Shown: positions 52,642 through 61,762, counted from the stretch's first letter. The stretch is DNA of 64,000 bases from Clostridiaceae bacterium (GCA_012729635.1 JAAYCT010000005.1:1-64000); one strand, 5' to 3'. A program made the numbers and translations. The notes: generated by a model from the letters alone, not told the origin.

Positions 52642-53321
52642 AGACGAATTCCTCCCGTAGAAAGAAAATTCTTCTTCACTGTGCGAACCGAAAGGAAGAC
52701 GGTTGCGAAAGTCCAAATGAGGAGACACAGAAGGAGAAGAAACGGATTCTCGGCGTCGCCGTACATCAGATAAATGGCAGCAACTCCCGGATGAATCGAC
52801 AGCAACGGGTGAGAAATGTCAAAAAGCAAAAGAAACGGCGGAATAAAAATCAACAACTCGAACGGAACAGCGGCCAAGATAAAGCGATTCAGCGAAGAGC
52901 TTTTCATCGCCGCCACCAAGCCCAAAGAAGAGCAGATGAACGAGCTTAGAATCAACGCAGCAAAACATAGAAGCAGATCGGGTGTCCCGCCCGCAACGGC
53001 AAGAACGGAACCCACAAAAAGTCCGACGAGCGCAATCGAGAACAGTTTTCCGAGACAGTACTCGAAAACGCGAACCGGGGAGACGGCGATCGCTCCGTTT
53101 ACACGCTGACTCTTCTCGAGAAGAACAATCGCCCCCATAAAGAAAAGTCCCATCGCCGCCGGATCGGAGAATATCATTACGGTGGCAACGATTCTTCGCG
53201 CACTATCCGGAACCACCGAAAGCACCATCAGGTATATCAAAGTAAATGCGGCGTACACATAGTAAAAACCGTATTTCCACTGGAAACGGATATCCCCCAA
53301 GGTCAGCGCCAGTGTTCTCAT
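52638..53321 (-). CDS. ABC-2 type permease, small
   Basis: The 227-residue membrane protein has six TM helices, with the fluoroquinolone-type exporter layout (AISPVRVFEYCLGKL motif between helices 2 and 3, also seen in its partner as ISVTPVGRIGYLGSR). The two small permeases are probably the halves of one channel. It overlaps both neighbours by 4 bases. Confidence 0.85.
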   Translation of the reverse strand: MRTLALTLGDIRFQWKYGFYYVYAAFTLIYLMVLSVVPDSARRIVATVMIFSDPAAMGLFFMGAIVLLEKSQRVNGAIAVSPVRVFEYCLGKLFSIALVGLFVGSVLAVAGGTPDLLLCFAALILSSFICSSLGLVAAMKSSSLNRFILAAVPFELLIFIPPFLLLFDISHPLLSIHPGVAAIYLMYGDAENPFLLLLCLLIWTFATVFLSVRTVKKNFLSTGGIRL

Positions 53322-54166
53322 ACCAAAGACCTCCCGGTGACTTCCATAAAAATGTCGCCGAGATTCGGTTCCGCGGAATGGATGGTAAGAAGTTTTCCGT
53401 CCCGAATCAATTGGGATAAACGCTCGTCCGTACCGGTCTCATGAAGCGAACACTCCTTTGCTTGCTCGAGTCCTTCCTCCAGAAAGGAGTAACGAAGTGA
53501 GGAGGCACCGCGTTTGAGTATCAGCGATCGGGGAGAATCAAGGGCAACAATCCGACCCGATACGATAAACGCGACACGGTCACACATTTCCTGCGCATCC
53601 TCCATGCGGTGTGTCGTAAGAATTATTGTTTTACCTTTGGCGCGCTCCTCCAAAATCATTTCCTTAACCAACCGGGCGTTGGTCGGATCCAACCCGCCGG
53701 TCGGTTCATCCAGGAAAAGAATATCGGGGTTATTGATCAGGGACCGGATGAAACACAGCCGGCTTTTCATGCCCTTCGAAAATTCAAAGACCTTCTTATC
53801 CGCGTCATTAAGCAGATCCACTCGTTTGAACAGCGCATCCATGTCCCGGACCGGATTCTTATAAAGGGAAGCGAAAAATCTCAGATTTTGCCGGGCGCTC
53901 AATTTGTCGTACAGGGTCGGAAACTCAAAGTCGATCCCGATCCGCTCGTAAAAATCGCGTCCGTGGTTTTTCACTTCTCCGCCGAAAACCCGGATGTTGC
54001 CCGAGTAACCGGGCAGAAGACCGATCAGAAGTTTCTGCAACGTGGATTTCCCCGCACCGGAGGGACCGAGAAAACCGAAAATCTCGCCCTTCTCAACCGA
54101 AAAACTCATGTCTTCGATAAAGGGCTTTTTGCCGTAACCAAAGCTTAGTTCGTTAATACGGATCAT
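53318..54166 (-). CDS. ABC transporter ATP-binding protein
   Basis: The 282-residue ATPase has Walker A GPSGAGKST (about 34-42), signature FSKGMKSRLCFIRSL, Walker B DILFLDEPTGGLDP and the switch His in LTTHRMEDAQ. It pairs with the two small permeases downstream and is preceded by a TetR regulator overlapping by 14 bp. An exporter for a small toxic or membrane-active compound is likely. Confidence 0.93.
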   Translation of the reverse strand: MIRINELSFGYGKKPFIEDMSFSVEKGEIFGFLGPSGAGKSTLQKLLIGLLPGYSGNIRVFGGEVKNHGRDFYERIGIDFEFPTLYDKLSARQNLRFFASLYKNPVRDMDALFKRVDLLNDADKKVFEFSKGMKSRLCFIRSLINNPDILFLDEPTGGLDPTNARLVKEMILEERAKGKTIILTTHRMEDAQEMCDRVAFIVSGRIVALDSPRSLILKRGASSLRYSFLEEGLEQAKECSLHETGTDERLSQLIRDGKLLTIHSAEPNLGDIFMEVTGRSLV

Positions 54167-54761
54167 GATTGCCTCCGATCATTTGTATGCATAAACCCTT
54201 TACCAATAGAGCCAGAGAATCATCGAAGATTTCCGCACCGATTTCTCTTTGATAGCACATTGAGAAAAAAAGCGCGGTGAAGGCCCCGGAATACATCATC
54301 CAATCGGCTTCCGACGCATCGGGCATCAACTGCCGCATTAAAAAAAGATCGCCCTCTGGATTGCTCTGATGCGCCTTTACCATTTCGTCGGGAAGCTTTC
54401 GCACCAGGGCATCGATCTCGCCGCTGACCATCAGACGATGAAGTCCGGTTTGGCGTGTTATCGCGAATCCTTCGAGGATCACATGTGCCAGATCATCGGC
54501 GGAAACGGGAGCATGAAGGCTTTGGATCATCTCGGCCATTTTTGAATGCACCTCGATATGAATATCCATGAGCACATCATAGATCAGTAGCTCCTTGGAT
54601 GCGTAAAACAAATAAAACGTTCCCTTGGGAATCCGCGCTCTTGTGACGAGATCGTCTACGGTCGTTTTTTTAATCCCGACGGTCGCGATCGATTCTGCGG
54701 CGGCGGATTTGAGCGCCTGCACGATTTCGCGGCGTTCCTTTTCGGAAAAAGCTTTTGGCAT
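54153..54761 (-). CDS. TetR family transcriptional regulator
   Basis: The 202-residue regulator has the TetR HTH at about 12-58 (SIATVGIKKTTVDDLVTRARIPKGTFYLFYASKELL) and a ligand domain behind it. GGGAGGA lies before the ATG at 54761; a start 15 bp upstream is rejected. It is the first gene of the exporter operon, so it probably represses its own transcript. Confidence 0.92.
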   Translation of the reverse strand: MPKAFSEKERREIVQALKSAAAESIATVGIKKTTVDDLVTRARIPKGTFYLFYASKELLIYDVLMDIHIEVHSKMAEMIQSLHAPVSADDLAHVILEGFAITRQTGLHRLMVSGEIDALVRKLPDEMVKAHQSNPEGDLFLMRQLMPDASEADWMMYSGAFTALFFSMCYQREIGAEIFDDSLALLVKGLCIQMIGGNHDPY

Positions 54762-54951
54762 GGATCCTCCCGGCACATGATTAGAACGGAATGACTAAAT
54801 TAGCATATATGGTCATTATACGTCATATTTGTTCTTTTTCAAGCCCTGGATCGCGGTCCTTGCTCCGGATTATGAAGTCAATTGCTAATGAGAATAGTAT
54901 TTTTGATAAAGAGACTAAAAAAATCATAAGATATTTAATTTATCAAACCGA

Positions 54952-54980
54952 TTGACTTTCGGATGATTCGATGGTACAAA
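54952..54980 (+). promoter_or_regulatory. Candidate promoter of the decarboxylase operon
   Basis: TTGACT (54952-54957) is followed after 17 bp by TACAAA (54975-54980), with an extended -10 TGG just before it. The predicted leader is about 125 nt long. Confidence 0.45.
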
Positions 54981-55052
54981 AATATAGATAATATGGTTAT
55001 CCGGTTGGACAAATATCCGTTTTTCCGGTATTTGTTTTCAAGATTGATGCTT

Positions 55053-55082
55053 AGGGTGGAGGCTTCAAAAGTTTTCCGCCCT
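55053..55082 (+). promoter_or_regulatory. Leader hairpin just before oadA
   Basis: AGGGTGGA pairs with TCCGCCCT (one T-G pair), with an inner CTT/AAG; CATTTTAT follows. It lies 15 nt before the ribosome site AAAGGAG. It could be an attenuator, a processing site or an upstream terminator. Confidence 0.4.
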
Positions 55083-55111
55083 CATTTTATGTAAAGGAGC
55101 AAACGAAACAT

Positions 55112-56506
55112 ATGAAAGTGAATTTTACGGAAACAGTCCTGCGTGACGCCAATCAGTCGCTGATTGCCACCCGAATGCCGTTTTCTGATTTTAGAGATAT
55201 TTTGGAAACGCTTGATCATGCGGGGTATTACTCGTTGGAGTGCTGGGGAGGAGCCACATTTGATTCATGTTTACGTTATCTCGGCGAAGACCCGTGGGAG
55301 CGACTTCAAAAAATTAAGAATGAAGTAAGGCATACAAAATTACAAATGCTTCTTCGCGGGCAGAATATTCTCGGATATAAGCACTATCCGGATGATGTTG
55401 TCCGCAAGTTTGTTGCGCACGCCGCTCAGCACGGAATCGATATCTTTCGGATTTTCGATGCGCTCAACGATTTTCGCAACATTGAGGTCGCTGTGGATGA
55501 GGCGCTCAAACAAGGGGTTCACGCCCAGGGTTGCATTTGCTATACGACCAGCCCCATCCACAGTATCGAAAAATACGGTGCGATGGGAAAACAGTTGGAA
55601 GCACTCGGTGTGCATTCCGTATGTATCAAGGATATGGCCGGAATTATGGGCCCGAAGGAAGCGTATGATTTGATCAAAGTCCTGAAGAAGAGCATAAAAA
55701 TTCCTGTTTTTCTCCATACGCACTCCACGACAGGTCTTGGACCGATGACATACCTGAAAGCGATCGAAGCGGGCTGTGACGGTATTGATACCGCGATTTC
55801 CTCTTTTTCCGGCGGGACGTCCCAGCCGGCGACGGAATCGTTACATTATGCTCTGAAGCAATCCGGCTATCAAACCGGTTTGGATGAAAAAATGATCAAG
55901 AAGGTCAATGATTATTTTAAACCGCTCAAAGCAAAGTACGCGAGCTCCGGTCTTCTGGATCCTTTTGTTATGGGAACGGAAACCGATGCTTTGGTATATC
56001 AAATCCCCGGCGGCATGCTTTCGAATCTGATCGCTCAACTGAAGGCTCAGAACGCGATTGAAAAATTGGATGAAGTTTTGTCCGAAACACCCAAAGTCCG
56101 CAAGGATTTGGGATATCCGCCGTTGGTTACGCCGATGAGCCAGATGGTTGGTGTTCAGGCGGCAATCAACGTGCTTTCCGGCGAACGCTACCGGAGTATT
56201 TCCAATGAAGTGAAGGCATATCTGAGAGGTGAATACGGTCAGGCTCCGGGAGAAGTCGATGCGGAGCTGATCGCCAAGGTTCTGGGGGAGGAAGCACCGA
56301 TTACAAGTCGATTTGCGGATACCTTGGAACCTGCTTTCGAAGCGGCAAAAGCGAAACTCGGCTCTCTTGCGCGAAGCGATGAGGATGTTCTTTCCTATAT
56401 TGCGTTCCCGCAGATTGCGGAAAAATTCTTTTCTGAAAGAGAGGAAAGAGAAAGCAAGAGGATCACTTATTCCATCGTCAGAGTTGAGGAGGAAATAGCC
56501 GTATGA
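55112..56506 (+). CDS. oadA: Oxaloacetate decarboxylase alpha subunit (carboxyltransferase, no biotin domain)
   Basis: The 464-residue protein has the HMGL-like carboxyltransferase barrel (FTETVLRDANQSLIATRM with the metal Asp, ECWGGATFDSCLRYLGEDPW, FLHTHSTTGLGPMTY with metal His residues) and a conserved C-terminal domain. It lacks the biotinyl domain of longer OadA proteins; that is supplied by a separate gene downstream. It takes a carboxyl group from oxaloacetate (or a related acid) and gives it to biotin. AAAGGAG lies 11 nt before the ATG. It overlaps the next gene by 4 bases. Pyruvate carboxylase subunit B is the other option, but the context with beta and gamma subunits argues for decarboxylase. 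Confidence 0.93.
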   Translation: MKVNFTETVLRDANQSLIATRMPFSDFRDILETLDHAGYYSLECWGGATFDSCLRYLGEDPWERLQKIKNEVRHTKLQMLLRGQNILGYKHYPDDVVRKFVAHAAQHGIDIFRIFDALNDFRNIEVAVDEALKQGVHAQGCICYTTSPIHSIEKYGAMGKQLEALGVHSVCIKDMAGIMGPKEAYDLIKVLKKSIKIPVFLHTHSTTGLGPMTYLKAIEAGCDGIDTAISSFSGGTSQPATESLHYALKQSGYQTGLDEKMIKKVNDYFKPLKAKYASSGLLDPFVMGTETDALVYQIPGGMLSNLIAQLKAQNAIEKLDEVLSETPKVRKDLGYPPLVTPMSQMVGVQAAINVLSGERYRSISNEVKAYLRGEYGQAPGEVDAELIAKVLGEEAPITSRFADTLEPAFEAAKAKLGSLARSDEDVLSYIAFPQIAEKFFSEREERESKRITYSIVRVEEEIAV

Positions 56507-56832
56507 CCCTACCGGAGAGCATTTGGGTTGCCCTGGTCGTTTTTGCGGGTGTTATCGTCGTTTTGATTTGCTTGTCCGTATTGATACGATTATTCTCTCT
56601 TTCCATCGGGCTATTCCATAGGAAGAAATCAACCGAACCGATCACCGAGCCGACTGTCGCTTCCGTACATAAGCCCTATAAAGAGGATGAATTTTCATCG
56701 GGCGATATGATTTTAAAGGATGTCGACGAGCCTTTGGCCGCGATGATTATTGCAATTGTCAGCGACGAATCCGGGATTCCGTTGTCTGAACTGCAGGTGA
56801 AATCAATAAAACTTCTTCGTCGGGATCAATAA
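56503..56832 (+). CDS. Sodium-pump decarboxylase gamma-like subunit
   Basis: The 109-residue protein has one N-terminal TM helix (about 8-36), then a polar Pro/Glu-rich region and a short helical end. Size, topology and place between alpha and biotin carrier are those of OadG/MmdD subunits, which hold the complex together at the membrane. Sequence in this family is poorly conserved, so the call rests on form and position. Confidence 0.8.
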   Translation: MTLPESIWVALVVFAGVIVVLICLSVLIRLFSLSIGLFHRKKSTEPITEPTVASVHKPYKEDEFSSGDMILKDVDEPLAAMIIAIVSDESGIPLSELQVKSIKLLRRDQ

Positions 56833-56852
56833 TTTAATCGGAGGAAAAATCC

Positions 56853-57245
56853 ATGAAATATATCGTCAGAATCAACGAAAAAGAATATGAGGTCGAAGTG
56901 GAGCGAGGAAAAGCGAACATTTTAAAGACGACGGAATTATCCTTCGCCCCGATTCAGGCGGCCGAACCGATCCGTCCGAAGAATGAGCCGATCACATCGC
57001 AAAAAACACCGGAGACAAAAACTGTTTCCGATGCCGACGCAATTACGGCACCCATGCCGGGAACGATTCTTGATGTCAAGGTTTCGGTGGGTCAATCCGT
57101 AAAAAAGGGAGAGGTGTTGATCGTTCTTGAGGCGATGAAGATGGAAAATGAAATTACGGCGCCTTCCGATGGTGTAATCCGACAGGTACATGTTGCAAAG
57201 GGCGCTTCGGTATCTACCGGTGAAGCGTTGATTTCATTTGAGTGA
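56853..57245 (+). CDS. Biotin carboxyl carrier subunit of the decarboxylase
   Basis: The 130-residue protein has an N-terminal beta-rich segment, a linker of about 25 residues rich in Pro, Lys and Thr and a C-terminal biotinyl domain with VLEAMKMENEI (biotin-accepting Lys96) preceded by APMPGTILDVKVSVGQSVKKGE. The carrier moves CO2 from the alpha to the beta subunit. CGGAGGAAA precedes the ATG. Confidence 0.95.
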   Translation: MKYIVRINEKEYEVEVERGKANILKTTELSFAPIQAAEPIRPKNEPITSQKTPETKTVSDADAITAPMPGTILDVKVSVGQSVKKGEVLIVLEAMKMENEITAPSDGVIRQVHVAKGASVSTGEALISFE

Positions 57246-57260
57246 GGAGACGAAACGAAT

Positions 57261-58397
57261 ATGTTTATTGAAGTCCTTGGGAAAATATGGGAAGCTTCGG
57301 GCTTTTCATCGCTGACATGGCAACATTTCGTGATGATCGCTGTTGCATTCGCGTTGATGTTCTTTGCGATTGCGAAAAAATTCGAGCCGCTGTTGTTGCT
57401 TCCGATTGCTTTCGGCATCCTGCTCGCAAATCTTCCGCTCACCGGATTAATGTCCGGGCCTTCGAGTGCTGGTGAAGTCGGAGGGCTGTTATATTATCTG
57501 TATTTGGGCGTCAAACTCGGCATTTACCCCTCGTTGATCTTTCTGGGTATCGGTGCCATGACCGATTTCGGGCCTCTGATTGCAAGACCGAGCAGTTTTA
57601 TTCTCGGAGCCGGCGCGCAATTCGGAATCAGCACCGCTTTTGTGATCGCGATTGCTTTGGGGTTCAATCCCGGAGAGGCCTCGTCGATCGGGATTATTGG
57701 CGGAGCGGACGGACCGACGGCGATTTTTCTGACGTCGAAACTTGCTCCGGAATTATTGCCGGCCATAGCCATTGCAGCATACTCGTATATGGCGCTGATT
57801 CCGATGATTCAGCCCCCGATTATGCGTGCGCTCACGACGAAAAAGGAGCGCGCGATTAAGATGACGCAAACGAGAGATGTGTCCCAAACGGAAAAGATAT
57901 GTTTCCCGATCGTCGTTACGGTGTTGTGCGTTCTTCTTCTTCCTTCCGTCGCTCCGTTAATCGGTATGCTGATGCTGGGTAATTTATTCCGTGAATCCGG
58001 TGTTGTCGAGCGTTTGTCGAGCACGGCGCAGAATGCGCTGATCAATATTGTCACGATCTTTCTCGGAGTTACGGTCGGCGCGACCGCAGTTGCGGAAAAC
58101 TTTCTTCGTCCGGAGACACTCAAAATCATCGGATTGGGATTACTGGCGTTTATGTTCAGTACCATAGGGGGCTTATTGTTGGGTAAGCTTATGTGTCTGA
58201 TTACCAAAGGGAAAATTAACCCTCTGATCGGTTCCGCGGGAGTATCGGCGGTACCGATGGCGGCTCGTGTTTCCAACAAGGAGGGGTTGCGGGCAAATCC
58301 GTCCAATTTCCTCTTGATGCACGCCATGGGCCCCAATGTTGCCGGCGTTATCGGATCGGCCGTGTCCGCGGGGATTTTGTTGGCGTTATTCGGATAA
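57261..58397 (+). CDS. oadB: Na+-translocating decarboxylase beta subunit
   Basis: The 378-residue membrane protein has about ten TM helices and the OadB/MmdB/GcdB hallmarks [19 protein letters not shown] and [18 protein letters not shown]. It releases CO2 from carboxybiotin and drives Na+ export. GTGAGGAGA precedes the ATG. It ends the operon; a strong bidirectional terminator follows at 58444. It shows that the cell can conserve energy as a sodium gradient. Confidence 0.96.
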   Translation: MFIEVLGKIWEASGFSSLTWQHFVMIAVAFALMFFAIAKKFEPLLLLPIAFGILLANLPLTGLMSGPSSAGEVGGLLYYLYLGVKLGIYPSLIFLGIGAMTDFGPLIARPSSFILGAGAQFGISTAFVIAIALGFNPGEASSIGIIGGADGPTAIFLTSKLAPELLPAIAIAAYSYMALIPMIQPPIMRALTTKKERAIKMTQTRDVSQTEKICFPIVVTVLCVLLLPSVAPLIGMLMLGNLFRESGVVERLSSTAQNALINIVTIFLGVTVGATAVAENFLRPETLKIIGLGLLAFMFSTIGGLLLGKLMCLITKGKINPLIGSAGVSAVPMAARVSNKEGLRANPSNFLLMHAMGPNVAGVIGSAVSAGILLALFG

Positions 58398-58443
58398 ATG
58401 TCCCGAAGCGGGAATAAGAATCCGTCCCGCCTCGTCTGAATCG

Positions 58444-58480
58444 AAAAGCGCGATTCCTTCGGTGAAGGAATCGCGCTTTT
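58444..58480. terminator. Bidirectional terminator between oadB and tRNA-Ser
   Basis: A 17-bp perfect stem (58444-58460 with 58464-58480) with loop GGT, flanked by A4 and T4, terminates oadB rightward and the tRNA leftward. Its last base is also the A of the tRNA CCA end. Confidence 0.9.
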
Positions 58481-58570
58481 GGCGGAGGGCGTGGGATTCG
58501 AACCCACGTGACGTGTAACCGTCAACTCGATTTCGAGTCGAGCTCGTTATGACCTCTTCGATAGCCCTCC
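58480..58570 (-). tRNA. tRNA-Ser (anticodon CGA)
   Basis: On the minus strand the acceptor GGAGGGC/GCCCTCC encloses a class II tRNA with a long variable arm. The anticodon stem CTCGA/TCGAG holds loop CTCGAAA, anticodon CGA (codon UCG). Discriminator G and encoded CCA are present. It is the second serine tRNA in the window. Confidence 0.96.
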
Positions 58571-58632
58571 GAGCCCATGTATGAAGTGATGGAGAACGTA
58601 CATTTTCTTGCACAATTCCATTGCGCTACTCG

Positions 58633-58661
58633 ATTATAGTGGCAAGGAGCGTGCTCGTCAA
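58633..58661 (-). promoter_or_regulatory. Promoter of tRNA-Ser(CGA)
   Basis: On the minus strand TTGACG (58661-58656) and a consensus TATAAT (58638-58633) are 17 bp apart, about 60 bp upstream of the tRNA 5' end. Confidence 0.7.
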
Positions 58662-58778
58662 GGATGCAACCGGTAGCGGATCGGGAGCGTTTGTTCCCAA
58701 TCAGATTTATATTGCTCAATTACCTGAAAAGCGTTAAGATTAAATCAAAACAAGACCATTTTTTGCGGCGGGGATGGA

Positions 58779-59435
58779 ATGAACGACGAGCTGAAGGATA
58801 TCATTTACAGTGATCTTTACCGGTATACCGGAAATAAAAGAAGGCTTTCCAAGGTATACCTTACCTACCTTCAGGAATGTATGTCCAGCCCCGAGTTTCG
58901 ATATCTGAGCACACTTCGGAGAACGCAGTACTATTTTTATCGTTCACAGGCAGATGATAACCGCTTGCATGTGTTGTGGAATACGTTCATGTTTCGGTTT
59001 TGTGATATTCGACTGAACATGAAATCCAGAAAATACCATTTTCAGATTCCATATGAAACGAAAATCGGAAAAGGCTTTTATATTGCTCACTTCGGCAGAT
59101 TGATCATTCATCCTCAATCCGTGATCGGACACAACGTAAACATTTCGACCGGTGTTGTAATCGGAACTCAGTTCCGCGGGCCGCGAAAGGGAGCTCCGAC
59201 TATCGGGAACTATGTTTGGATCGGAGCCAACGCTTTGATTATCGGAAACATCCGGGTCGGAAACAATGTGCTGATCGCACCCGGTGCATACGTGAATTTT
59301 GATGTACCCGATAACTCCATCGTTATCGGAAATCCGGGCCTGATACGACGTTCGCCCGGTGCGACACTCGGATATATCAACAATACCATTCTTTTCGATG
59401 AATATAATGTGCGGTCCGGGGAGCCGACGAGATGA
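58779..59435 (+). CDS. Left-handed beta-helix acyltransferase (serine acetyltransferase-like)
   Basis: The 218-residue protein has an N-terminal helical part (about 1-85) and a C-terminal hexapeptide-repeat beta helix (about 90-200; GKGFYIAHFGRLIIHPQSVIGHNVNI, then GNYVWIGANALIIGNIRVGNNVLIAPGAYV and VIGNPG). The pattern resembles CysE-like or polysaccharide O-acetyltransferases. True CysE usually has a longer helical N-domain, so the substrate is open. GGGGATGG is before the ATG. It overlaps the peptidase gene by 4 bases. Confidence 0.8.
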   Translation: MNDELKDIIYSDLYRYTGNKRRLSKVYLTYLQECMSSPEFRYLSTLRRTQYYFYRSQADDNRLHVLWNTFMFRFCDIRLNMKSRKYHFQIPYETKIGKGFYIAHFGRLIIHPQSVIGHNVNISTGVVIGTQFRGPRKGAPTIGNYVWIGANALIIGNIRVGNNVLIAPGAYVNFDVPDNSIVIGNPGLIRRSPGATLGYINNTILFDEYNVRSGEPTR

Positions 59436-60721
59436 TTTCGGATGCAAGAAATTACCGATTGCCCGCGTCCTTCTTTGCGGGGAATCGCAAGCGACTCCTC
59501 GGAGAAATTCCGAAATATAGCTGCGTTATCCTTTTCGCGGGCGAAAAGGTTTGCATGTCCGCCGACTCCGATTACCGATTCCGGGTCGACAGTAATTTTT
59601 TCTATCTGTCCGGTATCGAACAGGAGGACTCCGTATTATTGATCCGTGCCGACGAAAAGGAAGCCGTAACCACACTTTTCGTTCACTCTAATGATCCATT
59701 GAAGGAGCGTTGGTCCGGCAAAAGGATGACGGTATCGGAGGTGATGGAGAAATCCGGGGTTGACGAGGTGTTTTTTTTAGAAACATTTGAGGATACAGCG
59801 GCAACGATCCTTGCGGATTCAGCATGCATCCTGGTCACGGATTCAGGGGTTCGCCCCGGACCTGCGAGCCGATTTCTCGAACGGGTGAAGAAAGATCGGG
59901 GAGAAGAGAAAATCCTCCCGATTGCTCCGATTCTGGCTCGTTTTCGCATGGTGAAACAACACTGTGAGATTGAAATGATTCGAAAGGCCATTGAACTGAC
60001 CGACCTGTCTTTGAGGGAGGCACTGATTCTTTTGCGTGAGGGAACCAGCGAAACCGGCCTATGTTCCGCAATCAATTACGCGATGAGCAGAAGAGGATGT
60101 CCGGAACCTGCGTTCCCGACCATCGTGGCCGCGGGATTGAATAATTTCTGCCTTCATCACGATGAACCGGAAGGAGATCCGATTCCACCCGGAGTGATGA
60201 TTCAGATTGACGCGGGGGCGACAGTCGGAGGTTTATGTGCCGATATTTCACGGGCCTACCCCTCGACCGGTATTTTTTCCGATAAGCAAAGTGCACTGTA
60301 TGAAGCGGTGTGTGCCTGTCTGAAGAAAATTATTACGATGATCCGTCCGGGGATAAGGATTTCGGATATCAACCGCACATTCCGAGACATCGCAGCCGAA
60401 AAGCTTATCGAGTTGAAAATCGTCGACCGCCAAGAGACCGGAGAAGCGAACGTCTACATTTGGCATAACGCAGCCCATCATCTCGGAATGGATGTTCACG
60501 ATGCGTGCATAAAGGATCGACCGATCGAAACAAATGCGGTTTTGGCCATTGAGCCGGGACTTTATGTGCGCGAGTGGGGAATGGGTTTCCGTCTGGAGGA
60601 AGATATTCGAGTCACCGAAAACGGTTGCGAGGTGCTTTCCTCTTTTATCGCCCGGGATCGCTTTGAAGTCGAAGATCTCCTCGGGATGTCGGGAGGGATG
60701 ATACCTTGCCGCCCGGATTAA
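59432..60721 (+). CDS. pepP: Xaa-Pro aminopeptidase, M24B
   Basis: The 429-residue enzyme has an aminopeptidase-P N-domain (FAGEKVCMSADSDYRFRVDSNFFYLSGIEQEDS) and an M24 catalytic domain. The metal ligands appear in IQIDAGATVGGLCADISRAYP (two Asp), HHLGMDVHD (His), AIEPGLYV (Glu) and RLEEDIRVTENG (Glu). It removes N-terminal residues before proline. It overlaps both neighbours and shares their transcript. Confidence 0.92.
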   Translation: MISDARNYRLPASFFAGNRKRLLGEIPKYSCVILFAGEKVCMSADSDYRFRVDSNFFYLSGIEQEDSVLLIRADEKEAVTTLFVHSNDPLKERWSGKRMTVSEVMEKSGVDEVFFLETFEDTAATILADSACILVTDSGVRPGPASRFLERVKKDRGEEKILPIAPILARFRMVKQHCEIEMIRKAIELTDLSLREALILLREGTSETGLCSAINYAMSRRGCPEPAFPTIVAAGLNNFCLHHDEPEGDPIPPGVMIQIDAGATVGGLCADISRAYPSTGIFSDKQSALYEAVCACLKKIITMIRPGIRISDINRTFRDIAAEKLIELKIVDRQETGEANVYIWHNAAHHLGMDVHDACIKDRPIETNAVLAIEPGLYVREWGMGFRLEEDIRVTENGCEVLSSFIARDRFEVEDLLGMSGGMIPCRPD

Positions 60722-61689
60722 GTCTTGCACTCTGGATCATTATTGCTGTCGCGGGAGTCTTGCTTTTTCTGGCCGGACTCGGTCTTATGATTTACATTTT
60801 TGCCCTAAAAACCTACCATCAAATATTTGATCGTCCTTACCCAAGGCCCCCGTACGACAAGTCACCGTTGAAGATAGAACAGAAAACAATGATCGGGAGA
60901 GGAAAAAATTGGTTTTATACCAATCGAATGGATTTCTCGGACATTCAGATTACCTCGTTCGATCGAATTAAGCTGGCCGCTTACTACCGTCCCCCGGAAA
61001 ATAAAAAAAACCGTGCTTTGATCGTCTTGATTCACGGCTGGAAGGACCATCCGTCGGACATGGGAGCATACGCTCAAATGATACTGAATCACACGGATTG
61101 CCATATCCTGATCCCGCATTTGCGGGCGCACGGCATGAGCAAAGGACGGTTTATCGGCTATGGCTTATATGACAGTCAGGATATCTTGTTCTGGATCCGA
61201 TTTATGGAAAAAAGACTCGAAGGCCCGCTGAAAATCATCCTGTACGGTCGATCCATGGGCGCAGTAACTGCCTTGCTTGCTGCGGCGAGCAATAAAACTC
61301 CTGCATCCGTATGCGGGGTGATTGCGGACAGCCCTTTTGACAGTCTGGAAAAACAAATTCAAAGCGTGGTGAAAAAGCGATTCCATTTTCGGGGACGGCT
61401 GTTGACAAACCTGGTAGGGAATATCGCGCGAAAACGAATCGGTTTCCCGATAAAAAAGGCAGTTGTTTCTCCTGTCGCCGGCCGAATAAAGATTCCGGTT
61501 CTTCTTTTGCACGGTGCCGAGGATCAGTTTGTTTCGCTTACGATGAGCGAGGGGATATATAACCGGTTGAACTGTCCGAAAAGAATGGTTATTTTTGACA
61601 ATGCGGGACATCTTAACGGCTTCGATGTCTCTCCCAGACAATACTCCGACGAGATCAAGAAGTTTCTCAGGGTATGTAAAGTCGGTTAA
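60706..61689 (+). CDS. Alpha/beta hydrolase with N-terminal membrane anchor
   Basis: The 327-residue protein has one TM helix (about 8-33) and an alpha/beta hydrolase fold (about 70-325). The motif VLIHGWKDHPSDM marks the oxyanion loop, the nucleophile elbow is YGRSMGAVTALLAA (Ser about 184) and the acid and His are in LHGAEDQFVS and NAGHLNGF. It resembles YqkD-like proteins; substrate unknown. The start is TTG at 60706, 9 nt after GGGAGGG, overlapping pepP by 16 bp. Confidence 0.85.
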   Translation: MPPGLSLALWIIIAVAGVLLFLAGLGLMIYIFALKTYHQIFDRPYPRPPYDKSPLKIEQKTMIGRGKNWFYTNRMDFSDIQITSFDRIKLAAYYRPPENKKNRALIVLIHGWKDHPSDMGAYAQMILNHTDCHILIPHLRAHGMSKGRFIGYGLYDSQDILFWIRFMEKRLEGPLKIILYGRSMGAVTALLAAASNKTPASVCGVIADSPFDSLEKQIQSVVKKRFHFRGRLLTNLVGNIARKRIGFPIKKAVVSPVAGRIKIPVLLLHGAEDQFVSLTMSEGIYNRLNCPKRMVIFDNAGHLNGFDVSPRQYSDEIKKFLRVCKVG

Positions 61690-61726
61690 TGAATTTTGCT
61701 TCTTTCACGACCGATCGGATGAACGT

Positions 61727-61755
61727 TTGCATTTTCTCGAAAAAAGGGATACTAT
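61727..61755 (+). promoter_or_regulatory. Promoter of the thiT riboswitch transcript
   Basis: TTGCAT (61727-61732) and TACTAT (61750-61755) are 17 bp apart, ending just upstream of the aptamer. Confidence 0.6.
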
Positions 61756-61762
61756 TTTCTTG

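Larger units (their letters stand above)
54762..55111. other. 350-bp AT-rich intergenic region between tetR and oadA
   Basis: No gene is seen here. It holds the divergent promoters of the TetR operon and the decarboxylase operon. A weak Fur-box-like stretch (GCTAATGAGAATAGTATTT at 884-902 of 54,000) matches the consensus at about 12 of 19 positions, which is not enough to call. The last 60 bp hold a hairpin, listed separately. Confidence 0.6.

Noticed and set aside
54884-54902. Fur-box-like sequence upstream of oadA
   Set aside because: Only about 12 of 19 positions match and no iron-related gene is adjacent, so it is not better than chance in AT-rich DNA.
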